Source of the DNA: Streptomyces sp. NBC_00490
GTDB taxonomy: Bacteria; Actinomycetota; Actinomycetes; Streptomycetales; Streptomycetaceae
DNA length: 64,000 nt
Reading direction: 5' to 3'
Assembly (NCBI RefSeq): GCF_036013645.1
Contig: NZ_CP107869.1
Span: 8,432,001-8,496,000 of the forward strand
The notes under the pieces are model-generated. The model was not told the origin of the DNA, made no database searches, and saw nothing but the letters and a program-made list of their open reading frames with translations. This document shows, one piece after another, positions 28,189 to 38,886 of the stretch. The position numbers and the translations under genes were made by a program. Numbering within the stretch: the first letter of the stretch is position 1; each line of letters begins with the position of its first letter.

Positions 28189-29246
28189 CCGAACTCCATC
28201 TGTGGCTGCGCCACGAGGACCGTCCCACCGAACGGCGCACACCCGTCGTGCCGTCCGACGCCCGCAGGCTCGTCGAGAGCGGGGTGACCCTGACCGTCGA
28301 GGAGTCCCCGCAGCGGATCTTCCCGATCGAGGAGTACGAGGCCGTCGGCGCCCGGATCGCACCCACGGGCTCTTGGGTGGCGGCGCCGGCGTCGGCGGTC
28401 GTCCTCGGTCTGAAGGAACTCCCCGACGCGCCCGCCGAGTTGCCGCACCGGCACATCTTCTTCGGGCACGCCTACAAGCAGCAGCCGGGCGCCGAGGCAC
28501 TGCTCCGCCGGTTCGCCGCCGGGGGAGGGGCGCTCCTCGACCTGGAGTACCTGGTCGACGACGACGGTCGCCGGCTCGCCGCCTTCGGGTACTGGGCGGG
28601 CTATCTGGGCGCCGCCCTGGCGGTGCTCCAGCACCGGGGCCGGCTCGTCGCACCGCTCACGCCCACCTCCAAGGAGGAGCTCGACGAGACCCTCCGGCCC
28701 GCCGCCGGGGACGAGGAGTTCACCGCGCTCGTCATTGGCGCCCTGGGCCGCAGCGGACGCGGCGCCCACGTCGCCCTCCGGGCCGCCGGGCTCGACCCCA
28801 CCTGCTGGGACCTGGCGGAGACCCGCGACCTGGACCGCGCGGCCCTGCTGGCGCACGACGCGATGGTGAACTGCGTCCTCGCCACCACCCCGGTCCCGCC
28901 CTTCCTCCGGGAAGCGGACCTGGACGACCCCGCCCGCCGGCTGCGCACCCTCTGCGACGTCACCTGCGACGTCGGTTCGCCCCTGAACGTCCTGCCGGTC
29001 TACGACCGCACCACCGAGTGGGACGAGCCGGTACGCCGGCTCCGCAAGGAGCCGCCGCTGGACCTCATCGCCATCGACAACCTGCCCTCGCTGCTGCCGA
29101 AGGAGTCCAGCGAGGGCTTCTCGGGGCAGTTGCTGCCGCTGCTGCTGGACTTCGGGACCGGTGGCCCGTGGGGGCGCTGCCTGGACCGGTTCCGTGCGGC
29201 CCGCCGGGAACTCGGCATCGCTGAAGGGGAGTCGCGCCATGTCTGA
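28185..29246 (+). CDS. Saccharopine dehydrogenase (lysine-forming, LYS1-like)
   Basis: A 353-residue protein of the alanine dehydrogenase/LYS1 superfamily. Landmarks are LWLRHEDRPTERRTPVVPSDA at the N-terminus, FPIEEYEAVGA, FFGHAYKQQ, a nucleotide turn VIGALGRSGRGA near residue 185 and DLIAIDNLPSLLPKESS. LYS1 enzymes interconvert saccharopine with lysine and 2-oxoglutarate using NAD. ATG 28185 overlaps the oxidoreductase stop (ATGA), and the next gene overlaps its end by 8 bp. Together with the following LYS9-like protein this could form a saccharopine route for lysine breakdown, or handle a related opine. Confidence 0.85.
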   Translation: MTELHLWLRHEDRPTERRTPVVPSDARRLVESGVTLTVEESPQRIFPIEEYEAVGARIAPTGSWVAAPASAVVLGLKELPDAPAELPHRHIFFGHAYKQQPGAEALLRRFAAGGGALLDLEYLVDDDGRRLAAFGYWAGYLGAALAVLQHRGRLVAPLTPTSKEELDETLRPAAGDEEFTALVIGALGRSGRGAHVALRAAGLDPTCWDLAETRDLDRAALLAHDAMVNCVLATTPVPPFLREADLDDPARRLRTLCDVTCDVGSPLNVLPVYDRTTEWDEPVRRLRKEPPLDLIAIDNLPSLLPKESSEGFSGQLLPLLLDFGTGGPWGRCLDRFRAARRELGIAEGESRHV

Positions 29247-30393
29247 GCTGGTTCCGGCGAGCGGCACCGTCCACTGGATCGGCACCGGACTGTCCACGGG
29301 CAGCGGGTTGGCCCGGGTGTGCGGGGCGGCCGAGCGGGTGCGGGTGTGGCACCGCACCGAGGAGCGCGCGGCCGAGGCCCTGGACCGGTTGGGGCTCACC
29401 GGTCGCGCCGAGCCCCGCGCGTACACCCTTCCCGCGCTGACGGAGCAGCTCGCGCCCGGGGACGTCGTCGTGTCGATGCTGCCCGCACCGGAGCACGCCG
29501 CGATCCTGGCCGCGTGCGTCGCGCGGAAGGCGCACTTCGCCTGCTCCAGCTATGTGTCGGACGCGGTGCTGGAACAGGTGCCCGCGGCCCTCGCCGCCGG
29601 GGTCGTCGTCCTCACCGAGGCCGGGCTCGACCCGGGCATCGACCACCTCTACGCGCACAGCCTCGTCGCCCGCGCCCGGGACGCGATCGGCGACGGTACG
29701 GCGGCCTCGTACCGCCTCACCTCCTACTGCGGCGGCATCCCCGCGGTGCCGAACGACTTCCGGTACCGCTTCAGCTGGGCGCCCCTCGGAGTCCTGGGCG
29801 CCCTGCGCTCGCCCGCCCGGTACATCGAGGACGGTGCCGAGACCACCTCCGCGCGGCCGTGGGAGGCGACCCGGCGCCATGTCGTCGACGGGGAGGGCTT
29901 CGAGGTCTATCCGAACCGCGACAGCGTGCCGTTCGTCGAGCAGTACGGGATGCCGCCCGCCTGGAAGGCGCGGTCCTTCGTGCGGGGCACCCTGCGGCTG
30001 GAGGGGTGGCTGCGGGCCTGGGACGCCGTCTTCGAGGAGCTCAAGGGCGGTGACGACGCCCGGATCGCCGCGCTGGCACGGGAGTTGGCGGCGGCCTATC
30101 CGACCACGGACACCGACCGCGACCGGGTCGTGCTCGCCGTGTCGCTGGATGTGCGGGGCCCGGAGGGGCAGACGTGGTCGGGCGGCTATCTGCTGGATCT
30201 GGTGGGGGACGAGGAGGAGAGCGCGATGGCCCGCTGTGTCTCCCGCACCCTCGCCCTCGGCGTGCGCCACGTCCTGGACGGCTCGCTGCCGCCCGGCCTC
30301 AGCCGGGCCGCCGAGACGGCGGCACGGTCGGAGGAGTGGCTGCGGGAACTCGCCCTGGAGGGCGTGGAGTTCACGCTGCGGGTGGACGCCTGA
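29239..30393 (+). CDS. Saccharopine reductase-like protein (LYS9-like)
   Basis: A 384-residue protein with an N-terminal Rossmann segment (VHWIGTGLSTGSGLARVC) that departs from the usual GxGxxG. The rest is of the saccharopine dehydrogenase C-terminal type: LTEAGLDPGIDHLYAH, SYCGGIPAVPNDFRYRFSWAP, then YPNRDSVPF. LYS9 enzymes make or break saccharopine with 2-aminoadipate semialdehyde and glutamate using NADP. The start overlaps the LYS1-like gene. Its TGA abuts the stop of the convergent hydrolase with no intervening base. It probably acts with the two upstream enzymes in one route. Confidence 0.85.
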   Translation: MSELVPASGTVHWIGTGLSTGSGLARVCGAAERVRVWHRTEERAAEALDRLGLTGRAEPRAYTLPALTEQLAPGDVVVSMLPAPEHAAILAACVARKAHFACSSYVSDAVLEQVPAALAAGVVVLTEAGLDPGIDHLYAHSLVARARDAIGDGTAASYRLTSYCGGIPAVPNDFRYRFSWAPLGVLGALRSPARYIEDGAETTSARPWEATRRHVVDGEGFEVYPNRDSVPFVEQYGMPPAWKARSFVRGTLRLEGWLRAWDAVFEELKGGDDARIAALARELAAAYPTTDTDRDRVVLAVSLDVRGPEGQTWSGGYLLDLVGDEEESAMARCVSRTLALGVRHVLDGSLPPGLSRAAETAARSEEWLRELALEGVEFTLRVDA

Positions 30394-31620
30394 TCACTCG
30401 ACCACGGCCTCGTGCACCAGCCGTCTGAGATCCGGGTTGAGCTTCAGGGATTTCGGCCGCACCTGGGTGTAGAACTGCACGGTCAGATCGTGGCCGGGGT
30501 CGACCCAGAAGGTCGTGGAAGCGGCTCCGCTCCAGCCGAACGTGCCCGGGCTCGTGGGCGCGAGGGTACGGGCGGGGTCGATCACCACCGAAACGCTGAG
30601 ACCGAAGCCGACACCGTCGTTGTTGGGCTCGTCGTGGGCCGGCCTGCTGCCGAAGGCGCGCAGGTCGGCGCCGCCGGGAAGGTGGTTCCTGGTCATCAGG
30701 TCCACCGTCTCGGGGGCGAGCAGGCGGGTGCCGTCGAGTTCGCCGCGACGGCGCAGCATCTCCATGAAGCGGTGCATGTCGTGCGCGGAGGCCACCATGC
30801 CGCCGCTGCCGGAGAGGAACCGGGGCCGGCCGCGGAGCGGAAGTCCGGGGACCGGCTCGATGCCGCCGTCGTCCTTCTCGCCGTACAACTCGGAGAGCCT
30901 GACCGCCTGTTCGTCCGTGACGCTCAGGCCGGCGTCGGTCATGCCGAGCGGTCCGAAGACCCGCTCGGCGAAGAAGGCGTCCAGCGGCTGTCCGGACACC
31001 ACCTCGATGACCCGGCCGAGCACATTGGAGGCGACCGAGTAGTTCCACTGCGTGCCCGGCTCGAACTGGAGCGGCAGGCTCGCGTACACGTCGACCGTCT
31101 CGGCCAGGGTCGTGCCCGGCACCACCGACGACTCCAGACCGGCCTCGCGGTACAGGGCGTCGACCGGATGGGAGTGGTAGAAGGCGAAGGTCAGACCGGC
31201 CGTGTGGGTCATCAAGTGCCGTATCAGCACGGGCTGTTCGGCGGGCCGGGTGACCATGTCGGAGCCCGAGCCGCTGACATGGACCCGGGCGTCGGCGAAG
31301 GCCGGCAGATACCGGGCGACCGGGTCGTCCAGCGACAGCCTCCCCTCCTCCACCAGGATCAGCGCGGCCACCGCGGTGACGGGCTTGGTCATGGAGTAGA
31401 TCCGCCACAGGGTGTCCGGCTCGACGGGCAGTCCGGCGGCGAGATCGCGGTGGCCGAGCGCCGTGAGGTGGGCGACGCGGCCGCCGCGGGCGACGGCCAC
31501 CAGGAAGCCGGGCATGCGTCCCTCGTCGACGTAGTGGGCGAGGTGCTGGTCGAGGCGGTCCAGCGCCTTCGCGTCCAGTCCGGCCTCACCCGGGTCGACT
31601 TCCTGCCGCAGCTGTGCCAT
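30394..31620 (-). CDS. Serine hydrolase, beta-lactamase family (class C-like)
   Basis: A 408-residue serine hydrolase of the beta-lactamase/esterase family. The catalytic SxxK is SMTK near residue 83 (WRIYSMTKPVTAVAA). The second element Tyr-Ser is in QWNYSVASNVLG, and the third-motif region is near WSGAASTTFWVDP. There is no signal peptide, so it is probably cytoplasmic. Such proteins are usually esterases or peptidases rather than true beta-lactamases. ATG 31620 is supported by GGAGG upstream; the longer open frame to 32850 is antisense to the transporter region and not coding. Confidence 0.85.
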   Translation of the reverse strand: MAQLRQEVDPGEAGLDAKALDRLDQHLAHYVDEGRMPGFLVAVARGGRVAHLTALGHRDLAAGLPVEPDTLWRIYSMTKPVTAVAALILVEEGRLSLDDPVARYLPAFADARVHVSGSGSDMVTRPAEQPVLIRHLMTHTAGLTFAFYHSHPVDALYREAGLESSVVPGTTLAETVDVYASLPLQFEPGTQWNYSVASNVLGRVIEVVSGQPLDAFFAERVFGPLGMTDAGLSVTDEQAVRLSELYGEKDDGGIEPVPGLPLRGRPRFLSGSGGMVASAHDMHRFMEMLRRRGELDGTRLLAPETVDLMTRNHLPGGADLRAFGSRPAHDEPNNDGVGFGLSVSVVIDPARTLAPTSPGTFGWSGAASTTFWVDPGHDLTVQFYTQVRPKSLKLNPDLRRLVHEAVVE

Positions 31621-31685
31621 CGCTCTCCTCCGCTCGCGTTCGTCGAGGTGCGATCCGGCATACCCCGCCGCGACGACCTCAGACC

Positions 31686-32978
31686 TCATCGTCGCGCAGG
31701 AATCTCCGAACGATCGCCCGGTCGACCTCGATCGGTGATCGTGGCACGGAAACCCGCCGCCGGCACCACGCCCACCAGTGCGACAGCGGCGAACGTGACG
31801 AGTGACACCTCCGTGGCGGCGAGAGCCACCCCGAGCGTCGGCCCGACGTTCATCGCGGTCTGCTGCAGCCCGCCCGCCACCCCGGCCGACCCGACCGGGC
31901 TCTCCCGCACGACGACATGGGTGGCCGCCACCATGACGGTCCCGAACCCCGCCCCCAGCAGGGCGAATCCGGCGGCCAGCGCGAACGCGCCGGACGCGTG
32001 GGAGAGCAGCAGGATCCCGGCGGCGAGAACCGCCGTCGCGGTCGTCGTGGTGCGGCGGGCTCCCGCCCGGCGCAGCAGCACGGGGCACGTCGCGGCGGCG
32101 GCCACCATCAGCACCGCCAGCGGGAGGCAGCGCAGGGCGCTCCGGAAGGGGTCGAGGCCGAGCGTGTACTGCAGGGTGTACGTGCTCACGAACAGCGTGC
32201 CCGACAGGGCGGCCGACGCGGCGACCAGGACGCCGAGCGGTGCGCCGGGGACGGTACGCGGTATCAGCGGGCTCGCGGTGCGGCGCTCGTGGCGTACGAA
32301 GGCGACGCCGGTCACCGCGGTCACCGCCAGGCCGAGCCAGTGCGGGGAGACCAGCGTATGGACCAGGAAACCCAGGGTCACCGCGAGCAGGGCGGCACCG
32401 GGCAGGTCCAGCCGGACCGCGGTGGCCCGCTCCGGTTCCCGCACCGCCAGGGCGAGCACGCCGAACACCAGCGCTGGCACGACGTTGACGAAGAACACCG
32501 CGCGCCACCCGGACCCGGCCACCAGTACTCCGCCGACCAGCGGGCCGACCGCGGCCGCCACCCCGATCGCCGCGGTGCGCAGGGCGATGGGCCCCCGGAG
32601 CCGGTCCGGCGGGTAGGCGACGCGCAGCATGCCGAGGGTCGCGGGTTGCAGCAGCGCCCCGAACACCCCCTGGACGACCCGCAGTCCGATCACCCAGCCG
32701 ACGCCGGGCGCCAGTCCGATGCCCGCCGACGCCATCCCGAAGCCGAGCATGCCGATCCCGAAGAGCCGCCGGTGTCCGTAGCGGTCGCCGAGCCGTCCCG
32801 CGAACACCAGCAGACTCGCCACCGCGATGAGATAGCCGGTGCTGGTCCACTGGACCTGGGCGTAGGAGGCGCCCAGGTCCCTTTGCAGGGTGGGCTGGGC
32901 GATGGTGAGGACCGTGCCGTCGAGGGCGACGATCACGGCTCCGGTCACGCTGGCCGCGAGGACGAGACGAGGATTCAC
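31686..32978 (-). CDS. MFS transporter, DHA2-like
   Basis: A 430-residue major facilitator starting VNPRLVLAASVTGAVIVALDGTVLTIAQP, with the DHA2/EmrB motifs: the LDxTVxxxAxP-type first helix and FAGRLGDRYGHRRLF. There are about 12-14 hydrophobic segments. GTG 32978 overlaps the stop of the TetR gene (GTGA), and GGGAGG lies just upstream, so it is coupled to its regulator. A proton-driven drug or metabolite exporter is expected, under control of the TetR protein through the tandem operator at 33550-33585. Confidence 0.88.
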   Translation of the reverse strand: MNPRLVLAASVTGAVIVALDGTVLTIAQPTLQRDLGASYAQVQWTSTGYLIAVASLLVFAGRLGDRYGHRRLFGIGMLGFGMASAGIGLAPGVGWVIGLRVVQGVFGALLQPATLGMLRVAYPPDRLRGPIALRTAAIGVAAAVGPLVGGVLVAGSGWRAVFFVNVVPALVFGVLALAVREPERATAVRLDLPGAALLAVTLGFLVHTLVSPHWLGLAVTAVTGVAFVRHERRTASPLIPRTVPGAPLGVLVAASAALSGTLFVSTYTLQYTLGLDPFRSALRCLPLAVLMVAAAATCPVLLRRAGARRTTTTATAVLAAGILLLSHASGAFALAAGFALLGAGFGTVMVAATHVVVRESPVGSAGVAGGLQQTAMNVGPTLGVALAATEVSLVTFAAVALVGVVPAAGFRATITDRGRPGDRSEIPARR

Positions 32979-33550
32979 TTGCCCTCCCGGCCGAGGTGCG
33001 CGTCGAGGGCCTGGCGCAGGACAGGCGCCAAGTTGTCGGTGCCTGTGGCCAGTTGGAGGCTGCCCCAGCCCCACAGCTGGGCGATGCCGTGCAGGTTCGC
33101 CCACAACGCCCCGGCGACGAGGCGGGCGTCCACGTCCGGGCGGGCCAGGGCGACCAGTTCCACCAGGCGGCCGAAGAGCGGCAGGCTGGTGTCCCTGAGG
33201 CCCAGATGACCGCTCTCCAGCAGATCGTGACGGAACATCAGCTCGTACATGCCACGGTTGTCCAGCGCGAACCGCAGATAGACCCGCCCCAGCTCCGACA
33301 GCCGGTCGCGCGGGCTCGCGGCGCCGTCGTCGGCCGCCCCCACCAGCTCCGCCAGCTCGCCGAAGCCGTGGCGCGCGATGGCCGACAGCAGCTCCAGATG
33401 GGTCGGGAAGTAGCGGCGCGGCGCACCGTGCGAGACGCCCGCCCGGCGGGCGATCTCCCGCAGGGTCAGCGCCTGCACGCCCTCCCGGGCCACCAACTCC
33501 ACCCCGACCTCGACCAGCCGGGCCCGCAGCCCGCTCTCCGGTTCATGCAT
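32975..33550 (-). CDS. TetR family repressor of the adjacent MFS gene
   Basis: A 191-residue TetR regulator. The helix-turn-helix is TLREIARRAGVSHGAPRRYFPTHLELLSAI at about residues 29-58, with a C-terminal ligand domain of the WHG type. It lies upstream of and overlapping the transporter. The ATG at 33550 sits at the edge of a paired palindrome and has no ribosome site upstream, so the mRNA may be leaderless and autoregulated. The divergent PPOX gene may share this control. Confidence 0.88.
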   Translation of the reverse strand: MHEPESGLRARLVEVGVELVAREGVQALTLREIARRAGVSHGAPRRYFPTHLELLSAIARHGFGELAELVGAADDGAASPRDRLSELGRVYLRFALDNRGMYELMFRHDLLESGHLGLRDTSLPLFGRLVELVALARPDVDARLVAGALWANLHGIAQLWGWGSLQLATGTDNLAPVLRQALDAHLGREGK

Positions 33551-33585
33551 AGACAGTGTCTACCAGGGTAGGTAGACACTGTCTA
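33550..33585. promoter_or_regulatory. Paired palindromic TetR operator
   Basis: Two 13-bp perfect palindromes, TAGACAGTGTCTA (33550-33562) and TAGACACTGTCTA (33573-33585), with centres 23 bp apart. Together they form a larger inverted repeat with 15-bp arms and a 6-base spacer. The left copy reaches the tetR start codon. This is the expected target of the adjacent TetR protein, controlling tetR-MFS and possibly the PPOX gene. Confidence 0.85.
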
Positions 33586-33636
33586 CCCGCTTCCCTTCCG
33601 GGAATGCGCGCACCCCCTGTGCCGGTTGACCCAGGC

Positions 33637-34086
33637 ATGACTCAGGACGCGACGCAGAACGCACTGCTCGGGCTGCTCTCCGACGGCCACGGCGGGGTGC
33701 TGGTCACCCTCAAACGCGACGGCCGGCCCCAGCTGTCGAACGTCAGCCACGCCTACTACCCCGACGAGCGGATCATCCGGGTCTCGATCACGGACGACCG
33801 CGCCAAGACCCGCAACCTGCGCCGCGATCCGAGGGCGTCCTACCATGTGACCGCCGCGGACCGGTGGGCGTACACGGTCGCCGAGGGGACGGCCGAGCTC
33901 ACGCCGGTGGCGCGGGACCCGTACGACGAGACCGTCGAGGAGCTCGTCCGGCTGTACCGCGACGTCGGGGGCGAGCACCCCGACTGGGACGAGTACCGGG
34001 CCGCGATGGTCCGCGACCGGCGGCTGGTGCTGCGGCTGAAGGTGGAACGGGCGTACGGGATCCCCAAGGGTGCCAACCTGGGCTGA
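33637..34086 (+). CDS. PPOX-class (F420/FMN split-barrel) oxidoreductase
   Basis: A 149-residue split-barrel flavin/F420-binding protein of the pyridoxamine-phosphate-oxidase class. GGVLVTLKRDGRPQLSNVSHAYY gives the cofactor-binding strand, with a TDDRAKTRNLRRDPRASYHV loop and a GIPKGANLG end. Relatives in actinobacteria reduce diverse substrates with F420H2 or use FMN. ATG 33637 is preferred; ATG 33604 would add eleven residues. It is divergent from tetR across the paired operator. Confidence 0.85.
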   Translation: MTQDATQNALLGLLSDGHGGVLVTLKRDGRPQLSNVSHAYYPDERIIRVSITDDRAKTRNLRRDPRASYHVTAADRWAYTVAEGTAELTPVARDPYDETVEELVRLYRDVGGEHPDWDEYRAAMVRDRRLVLRLKVERAYGIPKGANLG

Positions 34087-34125
34087 GGCACGGGGCGTCG
34101 CGGCCGGGCCCGACCGGGTCGGCAT

Positions 34126-34171
34126 CTCCGCGCGTACCGGCCGCCCCTGAATCCGGCCGGTACGCGCGGAG
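34126..34171 (+). terminator. Terminator after PPOX gene
   Basis: 18-bp perfect arms CTCCGCGCGTACCGGCCG (34126-34143) and CGGCCGGTACGCGCGGAG (34154-34171), 10-base loop. The 208 bases from here to the VOC gene at 34380 contain no further gene. Confidence 0.85.
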
Positions 34172-34379
34172 CCCTCCCCCCGGACCGGCTGCGCGCGACG
34201 AGCGCCTGTTCTTTTCTGCTCGTTGCGGCCGATGTTCTTGCCGAAAACGTCAACTGTCAACGGGGTGGAGCGGTTCGCATGGTCCTAGGACCCGGGGCGC
34301 AGGGCGGATGACCGATGGCTTCGCGATCATGCGCTGCCTAGGCTGGCTGAGGAGACGCCACGCTCAGGAAGAGGTCACG

Positions 34380-34790
34380 ATGCCGGTCCACGGCCGCAGT
34401 CACATCCGTATCGCCCGCCCGTCCCGCGACCTCGCCGCGGCGGAGCGTTTCTGGGCCGACGGGCTCGGTCTGGCCGTCGTGTGGCGGGCCGAGGGCGGCG
34501 CCGAACCGGGCCACCACGACCTGCTCATGCTCGGCTGGCCCGACGCCGGCTGGCACCTGGAACTCGTCCACGACCAGGCCGACCCCGTCGAACCCCGGCC
34601 CACGGAGGAGGACCTCCTGGTCGTCTACGTCGACGGTCCCGTGCCGCAGGACCTGGTCGCCCGACTCGAACAGCACGGCGGCAAGCGGGTCCCCTCGCCC
34701 AACCCCTACTGGAACAAGTGGGGCGTGACGATCGAGGACCCGGACGGATACCGGCTGGTGCTGTGCGAGCGGGCGTGGTCCAACTCGTAG
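34380..34790 (+). CDS. VOC family (glyoxalase-like) protein
   Basis: A 136-residue vicinal-oxygen-chelate protein with the paired beta-alpha-beta-beta-beta pattern: HIRIARPSRDLAAAERFWADGLGLAVVW, then IEDPDGYRLVLCER. Putative metal ligands are His8, a Glu in HLELVHD and the Glu of LCER. ATG 34380 has GGAAGAGG upstream. The substrate is unknown; such proteins are glyoxalases, dioxygenases or antibiotic-binding proteins. It immediately precedes the tandem-repeat region. Confidence 0.8.
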   Translation: MPVHGRSHIRIARPSRDLAAAERFWADGLGLAVVWRAEGGAEPGHHDLLMLGWPDAGWHLELVHDQADPVEPRPTEEDLLVVYVDGPVPQDLVARLEQHGGKRVPSPNPYWNKWGVTIEDPDGYRLVLCERAWSNS

Positions 34791-35468
34791 GGGACGGGCC
34801 GGACTCGGAGACGGCCCGATTCGCCACGGACCGGGACCGACGCGGACGCGGCCCCCACGCGTGGCGGGACGGAGCCGGCCCCGGCTGGCTCGGGGCCACC
34901 CTGGTCGGCAGATGATCCGGCGCGGCCCGTCGCGGCTCGGCGCGGGTCATAGCGGGGATGGGCCGGACTCGGGGGCGGTTCGACTCGTCACCGGCCGGGG
35001 GCCCCGGCGCGGATGCGGCCCTCACTCGTGGCGGGAGGGAGCCGGACCGTAGGCGGCCCCGACCGGCAGATGACCCGGCGAGACCCGTTGCGGACCGGCG
35101 CGGGTCACAGCGGGCCGGTCCGCGGGGATGGGCCGGACTCGGAGACGGTTCGACTCGTCACGGGCTGGGACCGGCGTGGACGCGGCCCACTCGTGGCGGG
35201 GCGGAGCCGGACCGTAGGTGGCCCCGACCGGCTCGGGGCCACCCTGGTCGGCAGATGAATCGGCGCGACCCGTTGCGGGTCACAGCGGGCCGGTCCGCGG
35301 GGATGGGCCGGACTCGGGGACGGTTCGACTCGTCACGGGCTGGGACCGGCGTGGACGCGGTCCCCACTCATGGCGGGGCGGAGCCGGACCGTAGGTGGCC
35401 CCGACCGGCTCGGGGCCGCCCCGGTCGGCAGATGAGTCGGCGCGGCCCCGTCGGCGCTCCGGGCCCGT
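34791..35468. repeat. Four imperfect tandem repeats with hairpins
   Basis: Four repeat units of about 160-175 bp start at 34791, 34954, 35124 and 35299, each beginning near GGGGATGGGCCGGACTCGG (first copy GGGGACGGGCC) and ending around 34953, 35123, 35298 and about 35460. They share the blocks CGGTTCGACTCGTCAC, GTGGCGGG and GGTCGGCAGATGA. The second unit lacks about 20 bp around the hairpin. Perfect 11-bp hairpin arms GGTGGCCCCGA/TCGGGGCCACC occur in the third unit at 35217-35243, a near-identical copy is in the fourth at 35394-35420, and a 7-bp version is in the first at 34877-34897. No frame through the repeats has a ribosome site or steady third-position GC bias, so I regard it as non-coding. 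Confidence 0.85.
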
Positions 35469-37856
<2,388 letters not shown>

Positions 37857-37955
37857 GCTGACTGTTCTCCATCGTTCGGCTCGATCTCACCGGCTCCGAG
37901 CATTAGGACTGATTTCCCTGCGGGAACAAAGCGTTCCGCGTCGTTTCGCGCCTGG

Positions 37956-38363
37956 TCAGTTCCGTTCCTGGATACGGACCAGATTGCCCGCGGGGTCACG
38001 GAAGGCACAGTCACGCACGCCCCACGGCTGCTTGATCGGCTCCTGGACCACATCGGCCCTCGCCTGAAGCCGGTCGAACACGGCGTCGAGGTCGGCGGTG
38101 GCCAGCACGACGCCCGCGTAGGTGCCCTTGGCCATCATCGCGAAGATCGTGCGCCGCTCGTCCTCGGTGACATCGGGGTCGATGCCCGGCGGATGCAGCA
38201 CGACCGAGGTGCCGGGCTGACCGGCGGGACCGACCGTGATCCAGCGCATCGAGCCCTTGCCGACGTCACCGCGCACCTCGAAACCGAGGAGATCGCGGTA
38301 GAACGCCAGCGCGGCGTCCGGGTCGTCCTGCGGAAGGAAGCTCGCGTGAAGGGAGAGGTCCAT
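37956..38363 (-). CDS. VOC family (glyoxalase-like) protein
   Basis: A 135-residue VOC protein: LHASFLPQDDPDAALAFYRDLLGFEV opens the first module, and WGVRDCAFRDPAGNLVRIQE closes the second, with Glu as probable metal ligand. ATG 38363 has GAGG three bases upstream; GTG 38372 is a possible longer start. Its ligand is unknown. It is divergent from another VOC gene at 38473 with about 109 bp between, and lies 99 bp downstream of the UvrA-like gene start. Confidence 0.82.
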   Translation of the reverse strand: MDLSLHASFLPQDDPDAALAFYRDLLGFEVRGDVGKGSMRWITVGPAGQPGTSVVLHPPGIDPDVTEDERRTIFAMMAKGTYAGVVLATADLDAVFDRLQARADVVQEPIKQPWGVRDCAFRDPAGNLVRIQERN

Positions 38364-38472
38364 GCACCTCACGCTAGGCGCGGCCCGGGGACGGGCGCTT
38401 CTCGAAAACTGACGGGCCGCGGCGGAGGCGGCGGTGCTTGCCCACCGGGCCCCGCCTCACTAGCCTCCGCGC

Positions 38473-38814
38473 GTGATCAATGGGGCACATGTGGTGATTC
38501 ACAGCCGTGACGCCGAGGCGGACCGTGACTTCCTGCGGGAGGTGCTGGGCTGGTCCCACGTCGACGCCGGGCACGGCTGGCTGATCTTCAGGGCACCTCC
38601 GACGGAGGTCGCCTGCCATCCCACCGAGGGTGCGGCGGCGTACGAGCTGCTGCTGATGTGCGACGACATCGAGGCCACGACCGCCGAGCTCGGGGGCAAG
38701 GGCGTCGGGTTCACCCGCCCGCTCCAGGACGCCGCCTGGGGACGGGTGACCGGCTTCCGGCTTCCGGGCGGCGCCGAGGTCGGCCTGTACGAACCGCGTC
38801 ATCCGCGCGCCTAG
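38473..38814 (+). CDS. VOC family protein, probably leaderless
   Basis: A 113-residue VOC-fold protein (HVVIHSRDAEADRDFLREVLGWSHV, then PGGAEVGLYEPRH). The GTG at 38473 lies seven bases after TAGCCT (38461-38466), a Streptomyces-type -10 box, and there is no ribosome site, so translation is probably leaderless. The substrate is unknown. A strong terminator at 38826-38865 follows. Confidence 0.8.
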   Translation: MINGAHVVIHSRDAEADRDFLREVLGWSHVDAGHGWLIFRAPPTEVACHPTEGAAAYELLLMCDDIEATTAELGGKGVGFTRPLQDAAWGRVTGFRLPGGAEVGLYEPRHPRA

Positions 38815-38825
38815 GCGGGTGAAAG

Positions 38826-38865
38826 CCCGGGTCCCCGGAGCCGTTACGGCGTCCGGGGACCCGGG
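38826..38865. terminator. Terminator between VOC and transporter genes
   Basis: 14-bp perfect arms CCCGGGTCCCCGGA (38826-38839) and TCCGGGGACCCGGG (38852-38865), 12-base loop. It stands between convergent genes and can serve both strands. Confidence 0.85.
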
Positions 38866-38886
38866 AGTCCTGCGAGCGGGCGGGGG

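Noticed and set aside
30394..31620. True beta-lactamase
   Set aside because: No signal peptide and only the general SxxK and YS features; most such cytoplasmic proteins are esterases or peptidases.
34791..35468. CRISPR array
   Set aside because: Repeat units are about 160-175 bp and imperfect, with no short repeat-spacer alternation and no cas genes.
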